The position numbers were made by a program, and so were the translations under genes. A stretch of 64,000 nucleotides of DNA from Leguminivora glycinivorella (Eukaryota; Arthropoda; Insecta; Lepidoptera; Tortricidae), in assembly GCF_023078275.1 (NCBI RefSeq), contig NC_062976.1, positions 2,356,001 to 2,420,000 of the forward strand. Reading direction: 5' to 3'. Below the pieces are notes generated by a model. That model made no database searches. It worked only from the letters and a program-made list of their open reading frames with translations, and was not told the DNA's origin. Within the stretch, counting starts at the first letter, position 1, and the number at the start of each line of letters is the position of its first letter. Shown here one piece after another: positions 20,305-30,600 of this stretch.

Positions 20305-21379
20305 GTTTTCGTGTTATTATTATTTATTTATTCATAATAAACAATTACACTTATGCAGTACAATTAATGCGCCAAACGGGAATAACCAGTTTGTTGGCGC
20401 TGCGCTCAGTTCTAACTTTAATCCTTACTGGTTGATAGGTAACTGTTTACATGTTGTGTCTTATGTGAATACTATTGTTAGTAGAGATAAAGCATGCAAC
20501 TATGTTAGGACAATATTTTGAACTAAAGTGTTTATAGCTACTAATACCTATTAGTTACACATTTCGCTTAAAGTTATTAATTTATTAACGTTTAAGACTT
20601 GTAAGGTACATTTCCAACATTTGGTCTTTTAATTTCCTTTTAAAGGCTGCTTTGGTACTATTTTCGTCTTCAGGTAAAGGTCGTATACTATTATATATCC
20701 GAGGAATGATATAGTGTAATGTTCTTTCTCCATAATAATTACAACTCTGAGGTTCGAGATATTGAGATCGGTTATCATCTCTCAACGACCTATTGTTTAT
20801 ACGCTTAGGTATCTTATGGTCGTTGCATCCGTGTTGATCCACGGCCATAAGATACCTAAACTTCTCTTGTACTGGGAGGACCCGACACGCCCCATATAGC
20901 TGGACATAGTCACCTTTACATTTACTCTTTTCTTTTTTACTTACAAGCATTTTCAAAAACCGCACCTGCAACGATTTAATTTTGCTAATATAGGTTGGAA
21001 AGGTCCTCTCGTATACGGTCAGACCATATGTTATTAAAGATTCTACTAATGCATGATACACAACAAATAACGTTTTTTTGCAGACTATGCTTTGAAGATG
21101 GTAGAATTTTCCTAACATTATTCTAAGTTTATTACATATATAGTCAATGTGATTTTTCCAACTGAAGTTGTCATCTACCGTTAGGCCAAGATATTTATAT
21201 TCACGTACTGATTCTAATAAGGCACAAGTGCATATTATTTTATCATTATGGAGGCAGTTATAGGTATGACCAACAATTGATATTTGTGACCCTTTCTTTG
21301 GCATATACGGTGAGCAGACGTGCATCACTTTTGTTTTGCTTACGTTTAAGATAATGCCGTTGTCGTGTACATTTACCAT
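20305..21379 (-). mobile_element. 5'-truncated LINE abutting the maltase-like gene
   Basis: The 3' UTR (20305-20584) contains GCGCCAAACGGGAATAACCA and CAGTTTGTTGGCGCTGCGCTC. Coding sequence fills the rest. The 5' break at about 21380 lies only 75 bp before the first ATG of the maltase-like gene on the other strand. Confidence 0.9.
20585..21379 (-). pseudogene. Non-LTR reverse transcriptase, C-terminal part
   Basis: An open minus-strand frame of 264 codons ending in a stop. It holds HDNGIILNVSKTKVMHVCSP, REYKYLGLTVDDNFSWKNHI, ICNKLRIMLGK, ESLITYGLTVYERTF and the C-terminal NYYGERTLHYIIPRIYNSIR followed by KAAFKRKLKDQMLEMYL. These are the thumb and connection regions of CR1/Jockey-group enzymes. 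The endonuclease, fingers and catalytic FADD box are gone by 5' truncation. Unlike its relative at 10200-11000, this fragment has no frameshift and so is probably the younger insertion. Confidence 0.9.
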
Positions 21380-21454
21380 TCGTCTCTCTAAAATATCCTA
21401 ACAATAATTAATTCGTTCAGCAAAATCCAGTACAAACGTACATCCCATCACTAC
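21380..21454 (+). promoter_or_regulatory. Possible core promoter of the maltase-like gene
   Basis: The 75 bp between the LINE break and the first ATG hold an AT-rich TATA-like stretch (CTAAAATATCC, 21387-21397) and, about 25 bp on, an initiator-like TTCAGC near 21416. This is weak evidence. A non-coding first exon further upstream, beyond the LINE, is equally possible. Confidence 0.25.
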
Positions 21455-21629
21455 ATGACAAATGTCGAGGTCGAATCATTACCCATGACGATGTGGCTGC
21501 TGACACTCGTGCTCGTTGTCGGTACCGCTGTAGGACAAACGGTACCTTGGTGGAACAGTGCTGTGTATTATAGGGTACTGGTGGACTCTTTCAAAGATGG
21601 TGATGGAGACGGGCTTGGCGATCTTCAAG
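21455..21629 (+). CDS. Maltase-like gene exon 1
   Basis: Carries the signal peptide and the start of the GH13 barrel, and ends in phase 1 at CAAG|GTAAGG. The upstream ATG at 21455 has T at -3. The ATG at 21491 has A at -3 and directly begins the hydrophobic segment, so it may be the real start. Confidence 0.85.
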
Positions 21630-24600
21630 GTAAGGCCAAAAAGGGAATAATATTTTGTACAACGTCTAATAAAATCTGTTCTATGTTTTTGAGCTCTGTG
21701 GATATCCAAGATTTATGAATAGACGCTAGAGTTCGTTTTCGGTACCGCAGTAGGACAAACGGTACTTTGATAGAACAGTGCTGTGTATTATAGGGTACTG
21801 GTGGATTCATCTTCAAGGTAACTACTTAAATTATTGGACCTTTGAAGATTTTTGCAAAGCACCAATATGCAGTAAGTACCGTTGTAGAACAGACAATACA
21901 TTGGTGTTGTAATGCTCTTTCTCTCTATGTTTTTCTTTTGAATTTAGAATCTAGAACTGTTTTGACATGATGCCAACGACCACTTTTCATCATCGCACCG
22001 CTCGCCATCGACAGGGCGCTCATCCACACACCTTGAAACCTCCGGCTGTGGAATGAGCTCCCTGTCGAGGTATTCCCGATGAACTACAGAATGGGGTTCT
22101 TCAAAAAAAGAGTGTACAAGTTTCTAATGGGTCGGCAACGCGCATGTGACACCCCTTGAGTGGCAGGCGTCCATAGGTTACGGTGACCGCTTTCCATCAG
22201 GCGGGCCTGTTTGCCACCGACGTGGTATAAAAAAAACTATTGGGAAACCAATTACCTCATGTAAAATTCAGTTGAAGAGTTCAAGGCGAAGTGATATTGG
22301 ACTGACTTTGCTACAATAATTATCACTTTTGCTTCAATTGGCTTTTTTGCTGCAACCCTAAATATGTTGTATGTTGTTTCAAGGAGCCACAAAACAGATG
22401 AGCTACGTTCGTTCATTAGGAGCAGACGCCATCATCTTGTCTCCCCTCAGCACCAAGAGTAAAGACTGCACCAAACCTGGGACCATCGACTTGGGGGGGA
22501 TCGATCAGCGCTATGGGGGGCTGGATGCCTTCAGCCAGTTTCTGGAGAAGGCCAAAGCTTTGGGTAAGTACAAAGACACAAGCCTTGATTGTACTTGTCT
22601 AAGATGAGTCCAGAGTGGACCAAACCCGGGACCATAGAAGAAATTTATCTTCATATTTTTGGACAAAAATCTAGATCTCTCATAATTTTTAACAGCCTTC
22701 ATGACTAGTTTTCTAACAAAGTTATTGAGAATCATTGTTGTCTGATGCGATATGACGAGCATAAAATCACTTACATGGGTCATCAATTATATACTTATGG
22801 GGATTAACAAGCGTGACGGAAATGCAGATTTATGTCAGACAAAACGGACGTAAACAGCTTATATGAATCTATTCTAGGTAGTTTGTATGAAACCTTCCTT
22901 TTTAGTTACCAGATTGCTATACATTTTCGGTAACTTGGGACATTTTGGTAAACCTAATGGATCTTGCTCAGCATCATGGACTCTATCAGCCTACCAATTT
23001 TTATCGAAATCGGAGACGTGATCCAAATGTACAAACTTTTCGGGAATTGCTGTCAAGTCTCTAATAAAAAAAGAAATGGTCTTCCATTATGCCTAAAATG
23101 CTGTAGGTAAGGTACTGATTAAACCTACTTTCATCATAATTTTGCAAGAATAACTGATGAATGAGCTTAAATTATGTTTTCATGTTCATTAACAAAATAT
23201 TTAAACAAAACTGCAAGTTTATATTGAAAATGAGAAAAAAAAAATGAATAATATCTATGGTCTATTTTAATAGCTGGTAGGTACCTTTTAGATGTAGTGT
23301 AGGGACGCCCGGCCGGAAGCAGGCGGGCTGTCGATCACTTGTCGTGTTTATTCAGCCCAGCGCTGGTACCTACCTTAGGTAATGATTATTTCAACTTCCT
23401 GTGATTCCATTCAACTGTTTATAAAATTGCCTCTCCTTGTAACAGAGCTGAAAGTAGTCATCACCCTGGACCTTCAAACTGCCAGTGCAGCATCAGAGTG
23501 GTTCACGTCCAGTGCAAGCCGAGCGAACGGGTTCGAAGACTGGTTTATTTGGGTTGATGGAACACCTGAACAGCCTCCAGAGGTATTATCATGATTCGCT
23601 TGTCCTTAATCAGGATCCTAGTCACTTAGGGTTGACGAAGCATGTATTCCTTTCCATACATCTCATCATTGGCCGTCAACTACATAATTCGATTACGTTT
23701 TAATTTTTGGCAAGTGGGTAAGTAATTTTGCTCATTGTCCTCAGTCTCCCATTTACCACAACACCTATTTACGAAATATCGAAATGTAGGTTTAATAAAT
23801 TCTTTGGTTAGGTACTTAAATTAACTACTACTTAGTCCCGTTAATTTGTATGATTATTATAATTAAAGGTCAGATATAAAATCTTAAATTTGTTTTTTAT
23901 CATGCAGAAACGTCTGCGAGCGATATTATATATTTTTATATTAAAGGAAAAATGGAAAAATTCACACCTCCGGCAGGGCAGGACTCGAACCTGCGACCTC
24001 TGGCCTTGCCGGGGCCATGGCCAAGGCAAGCTTGGCGGCAAGGCCAGAGGTCGCAGGTTCGAGTCCTGCTGGATGTGTGAATTTTCCATTTTCCTTTAAT
24101 TTAAAAATATATAAAATTTTACAATGTAACTTGTTTGCCAATGTTAAATGAACAAAATCATGAAACAGCAAATCTGGGGCGACTTTAGACTTAATCAAAG
24201 TTGTATTTACTCTTTCATTCGTGCTATAAAGTGCTATTTTTAGGAGACCGAATTTAATTTGGAGTATTACTTTGTTATTACAAAATTCGATGAACTTAAA
24301 CAAAACAAAATAAGATACGTATTCAAAGTTTTTAGTTTTCTTATAAATACTCTGCATGAGCACCAATTTTGTTAATACGGAACGGAACCCTAAAAACCGT
24401 TGCACGATCAGTACAATGAGATTACAATGTATAAGACGTGTTTTATGGGCTAAAATCATATTTCAATGTCATATAAATTGTAACGAAATGGAAGTGACAC
24501 AAACTCTAAGGGCCCATTGACACGGTGCGAGAAGTCGCGCGCATTTCACTACATTGCGGTATTTGATTGGGGTGCTGAATGGCTAACTTCAACAGTGCGC

Positions 24601-27600
24601 AATGTAAATAAAAACGACCTCGTCGTTATTTATTTATTTGGGCTTTAATTGTTCCGATTTTAAAATCCTGATCTATTTACAGCTAGAACCCGGTATCGAC
24701 CAATGGACGTATCACGAAGACCGAAAGGCATTCTTTGCAACTCGAAACAACGCTTCTCTCCTCAACCTCTGCTCCGAAGGTGTAGCATCAGCGTTAGCTT
24801 CAGCTCAATGTGCTTGGCTACGAAGGGGGGTTGCTGGATTAGTACTTAACCCTGATTTTAGAGAACAGGAATGTGGGTTAAAAGTTTTGAGGAAGATGGT
24901 AGCGGAAGCTATGACGTGTGCTAGGGGGTCAAACTTGGAGACACCGTAAGTATTTAGTTATAACAAAATTAATTTGAAATGAGATATAGGTTTACCCCCT
25001 TATTCATAAACATTCACTAAAGTTATCAATATCGATAAAGTCCGTTCGTCCCTTTCCGACGTATTGGTGTGATAAAAAGGGACAAACGAACTTTGTCGGT
25101 AATTTTGTTCGGTAATTTGATGATAAACTTGATAACTTTAGTGAACGTTTATGAATAAGGGGGTTAGAGTGTAATATTATCTTAGTGTAAGATCTGAGTG
25201 CACGCTGATATTAGGCGTACAGTAAGGGTGCGCGCCCACGGGCGACAAAGTTGCTCGGCGACTTACGTATTTGTATGAAAAGTTGCGTCGCTTCGTGAGC
25301 GCACTTTCATATTAGCCCATGGTCACGACAAAAAAGTCGCTTCGAAAAGTCGCCCGTGGGCGCACTCTCTGACGGGGTGTGCGGTGTGCATGTCAAACAA
25401 TCGAAGATTTGAAGCCCATACAAGTGTCCTGCGTCGACACAGAGTGCTTACTTACTTACTGCTTACTGCTAGCCTTTCTCCGCAGACGTTTAGTCTGGTT
25501 GCCTTTGGCATAGGCCTCTCCCATATTTCTCCATGTTTCTCTGTCTAGAGCTTGTCTTCTCCACAAGGCTCCAGCTACCTTTCTGAATTCATTTTCCCAT
25601 CTCATTTTTTGTCCGCCATCCTTCCTTTTGCCATCTCTTGGGTACCATGATGTTATGTCCTTAGACCATTTTTCTCTTTTATCTCGGAGCATGTGGCCAG
25701 TCCATTTCCATTTTAGTCGCTTCATTGTCTGATTTACGTCAGTTATCTTCGACACAGAGTGATGGCAGGTGGACTAAAATGTTAACGGAATGGTAGCTTA
25801 ACAAATGTAAGAAGTGCCTGGCATCCGTTAGCTCGTTGGGTCGACGACATCCGAAAAATTGCTGGTCACAACTGGATAAGACTAGTCCCGGATCGGGAGA
25901 AGTGGCGTACTAGAAGAGAGGCCTATGCTCAGCAGTGTGCGATAAAGGGCTGACCAGGCCCCGTAGCCGAATGGCATTTCTCCGACGCCAAACGAAAGCG
26001 ATACGCCGCTGGCTCTGTCGCGCCAATACGCAAGCGCGATAGAGATAGATATCTACTAGCGCTTCGTTTCGTGAGCGTTTCGTGAGCGATTGTGCCATTC
26101 GGCTAGCCACCCTGATGATGTTGATGATGAGTCGACGCAGACGTAGAATGGGCAATCATACCTAACTTTACCTTTTATTCATTCTAAAATACCTCCACAA
26201 ATATTATATTATAATCCAATACACCTAAAAGACAACGAACAAAGCCGACCTTTCCGCAGAGTAAGCAACATCTATCACAAACGCAATCGCTCGAAACCCG
26301 ACGCGGTCCTCGTACAAGATTTTTCGATTATTTTGGGACCAAGTACGTAGCCAAATACACGAGAGCGCTTCTTTCATTTTGCTTTTTTTTTATATTTTTA
26401 GAGAATTTTAGGTATATTTGTTTTCAGAATCAAAAGCGCTTTCTATCTCAATAGGAGACAAAAAGTGTCTCAGAATTTCCATACATTTTTGTTACTTTTC
26501 TCTTTTGTTACCTACCATATTCAAAATGTATGGAAAATGGTAACAAAATGAGAAAAAATCGTATGGGACAATTTTTTTGACTAAAAAAGCCACCTACATA
26601 GTGATTCTGAGTAGGAATAACGTAAAATTTATCCCAAAATATCACATTTTATAAAAGTGGCAAAAAAGAAACGATCACAAACTCTCACGATAATATCGTT
26701 ATCGTAGCTATCTCTATCGCTCTTCTGTATTGGCGCGACAGAGACACACTACGTTTCGATCGGCGTCTAGCGTCAACAATTGTCATTTCGGCTAGCCCGC
26801 CTGTGCTCCATAACGTTGATATGATATACTGATTTAATGTACTTTAGCTAAATAGCGGAAAATAAATGTAATTCTGGTGGTCTCGTAGATTTATCCAGGC
26901 TTTAATGAAAATAACAATATGGATGTGTGCTATGAGATCCTTGTCATGAAATTATATTTGTTAAATATATTTATACCCATTTAAAGTAACAGAGTATTTG
27001 ATTGTAACGAATATCTATTAATGTAGGTAAGTAAAAAAACCCGGCCAAGTGCGAGGCGGACTCGCCCACCGAGGGTTCCGTACAAACTTTCAATAGATTC
27101 TTAAATATGGCATTATCATTCACGGCAAAAATTACATAAGCAAAAAAATTGGAACAGACTTTTCGTTAGGATCATAATAAAGAAGAATAAAAATTAATCC
27201 ACCTTTAAATGCTCGCCAAGAAGCGCTAAAACCACATACGTACGTACTGAAATAAGTATTTTCATATTCTTCTTACCTACAAACTCTCTACCATTGACGA
27301 TGTAATTTCCTGCATTATTTCAAAAGTGACTCATGTGTTCAACCGCATTTTCATTACATCATGGTATAATAATATATTTCGTCACCACTACTATCGCTTA
27401 AATAGCTCAGGTTGTACTAGCGTAACGTAAAATGACGGACGTTCCTGATGTCGTGGGTTCGATCCCCGGCAGTTGAAATGAACTTTTTTTGGTTTTTATT
27501 TTTATTTTTTTGTTGTATTATATAACATTTTATTTAATGCTGTGAGTAATTTAGGTACAGTCAAGATATTTAATTCCCTAGCCATTTTAAAATGTTATTA

Positions 27601-30600
27601 GACACATGTAATGCAATAAGGTCGAAAACTGTATTTCAGTATTAGTATTGATTGAAGGTAACCTAAGGCTCAACATCGTTCCTCCCCGCAACCGCAATAC
27701 TCTGTCTTAGCTAACCATCGCTAGACGTTATGCCCTTGTAATAAGGATTACAAATGTAATGTAATAAAGATTAAGGATTACAATGACAGTTGTCCGGTAT
27801 GACTCATAGATTTATATATTATTATTAAGCTAGATTGAGTTGTTAGGCCAAAAAGTGTGTCCACATGAGAGGGTAAAGTTGGGGCTGGTGTCCCTCTCGC
27901 ACTTATTGCCACTGTCAAAATTATTTGAATGACGTCATCACTGTCATTATTTGGGGATACCAGTCAATATTCAAAGTTACTACCAAATCTACTAATACCG
28001 AATTAAAGGTTTTTTTAATTGCGCAAATCTTTGGTTTTATGGCTTCATAATAATGACTTACCAATTCGCTACAAGGTATGAATATCCTTGCCTCGATATA
28101 ATACAAAAATCATTTAAGAAGTTTATTAACTTAGTTATCATACAGGTAAAAACACTACTACTATAGTAATCTCTTTAACACTGGTCACACGTGCGAGAGG
28201 GACACAAGCCCCAACTTTGACCCTCTCATGTGGATACACTTTTACTATCCTAATAAAAACGTTTTTCTGCACCGGTGATAAAGTTCAATTTATTATGGCA
28301 AAAAAAGTGTGAGCTCAGTCCCTATTGAAAGTCCATGGTATGACTCAATGAAAAATTGGCTAAATAGTAATCAGAAAACAAGCAAAAAGGGTAGAATATA
28401 TTTCTATAAGTTATTTCGTTGGATTACATTACAAAATGAATGTATAATACATTATAATACTCGTTGTAATTTTATAGATTTAAATAAATAATTTTATTAG
28501 TTCAAATTAATGACCGTCAAGGAACAAAAACTAATTGAGTCGCTATTAGACCGTTTTCACATTATCCGATCCGATAACGGATGTCGGAAGGATATCAATA
28601 GATGAATCCAAGATTCCGCCTGTAATGTATGGGATATCGGTCCGACATCCGATATCGGATCGGATAATGCGAAAACGCACTTAGGTCTACATTTTACACT
28701 TTTGAAAACCAAGATTAATTAGAGTCAGTTGTATGGTCGGTATGTAGTGTAAATAAAAAGTCGAAAAGTAGTAGGTTCTTTCTATACTTTTTGCTATGTA
28801 TTTTATATTTCAATAGGCAGGCTTCTGTACCCATATTACAGTACTTTCAATATGTGCTATCCTATAATTAAATTCGGACACTCGCGTAGACACTTCTAAT
28901 ATTATTTGAATGGCATTACCAACATTAAATCTCCTTTTGAAAATAAATTTTAAAGAATATCCCACTATCAGATCAGAGCCACTGGTATTTATTTTAAAAC
29001 CTATAATAAATAAATCCGATTAACCTTTGGGTTGTCTGCAGTCGAATTTAATTATTTTCATAGAAAATATTTTAATTTGTATCCTTCCAGCTCGAGATTC
29101 TTGGAAGCCCTGTAAATTTTTCTTTGTGAGAACAAGATATGACATGTCAGGAAATTTACACATACTTACATACATTACATACATTTATTGTAATAAACGT
29201 AGTACAAGTGACCAAGATAAAGATGATACAGTAGGGTATTTTTAGAGTTTATGTAATGAAGAAGTAAAATTGCGGCCTTTTTTAGGTATTTCTAGTTATG
29301 GAATAAATTGGAAATATCTAATACCTACATACTTATTATATATTGGTAGCCGCTCCATTCGTTCAATATTCGTTCGCAATTCATTTTGACATTTAAGTCA
29401 TTTGAGCATATTATGACAAAAGGTATTTTGATAAAGAGTTTTTAGTGTGTCGCAGTTCCATTTGCAATTTTGATACTTAGGTCTTTATGCACTAAGTTGG
29501 TTATGGCATGAACGATTTTTTTCCTAAGCAGATAAGAAGTTAACGTTATTAGCATCAACAAGAATGTTATAAATGCAATTTAGACCCAGATTTTTAAAAC
29601 ATTTTTGTTATGAATTGTGCGTCCTTGTATTTAATGTCATTGCAGTAGCTTGTACTTATCAACTTATAATATAAATAAAACATAAAAAAAATTAATTAAA
29701 AAAGCTGTAATATCTACGACCTACGTATGCGACGACTGAGATTTGAACCCGTGACCTGTAGCTTGTAAGTCTAACGATAATCGCCGGGGCTATACCTAGC
29801 CGTGACATATGGGTCGAAATTAGACTTTGCATAGCTTTCGCGTGTTTGTAACAAGCGTTGCTTCAACGATTCTGAAGAATGGAAGAATACATTTCACAAG
29901 ATGACGGAGATCTGTCAAATGGTAGAAGAGAAAAACGTGAGATAGATGTATGTACTGACAAGTATATACTCTTTTCGACGACTGTCAAATCGCATGCCTA
30001 AAATAAATATGTAATTTTTTAAATTACTTTGGACTTTATTATCGGTGGGAAACGTCTGTTTTTAATCTACCTAAAATATTACTTATGTAGAAATAGGCAT
30101 GTAATGAGGAGGAACACTCAAAGGATACGACAGATGGCGCCACCCTATTAGTCCGTGAGACGTGAGAGCGAGAAACTAATAATTATGTTTTTTTCTCTCT
30201 CTCACATATGAATGACAGTGACATGCCTAGACTCTTGCATAGGCGCCGCCTGGCGGGGGAAATTGTCAGTGTGCCTCCTCATTTACGTTAATGTGTAATA
30301 GAAGAACAGAATAAAAAGCATGCGACACGGCTCATCACCTACTCTCGGCCCAGCTCCACTGGCGTGGTGGTTTGCCATATGGATTCCTAAATATAAGACA
30401 CTAAGGTCCAAACCAAACCACGCAAAAAATGTAAATATATTATTAAATTAAAGTATTAAATAAAGGTCAAACTTATTGGGTGGATTATCATGCTGTTAAT
30501 ATTGTTAAATAGGGACAGTAAAAGTCAACCTCGTACTGTTATCTGTTCCTAATTTGCCCGGTCAAATTTTTAGAATTTTTATTTCCATATAAATATATTG

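Noticed and set aside
23962..24070. Possible pair of tRNA genes
   Set aside because: B boxes are clear, but no complete acceptor, D and anticodon stems can be formed. The flanks are mirror images of each other, so SINE heads fit better.
23583..24682. An echo of exon 3 in intron 3
   Set aside because: Looked for because exons 1, 2, 5, 6 and 7 have one. Only scattered short matches (GGGTTGA) were seen, no better than chance. Exon 4 likewise.
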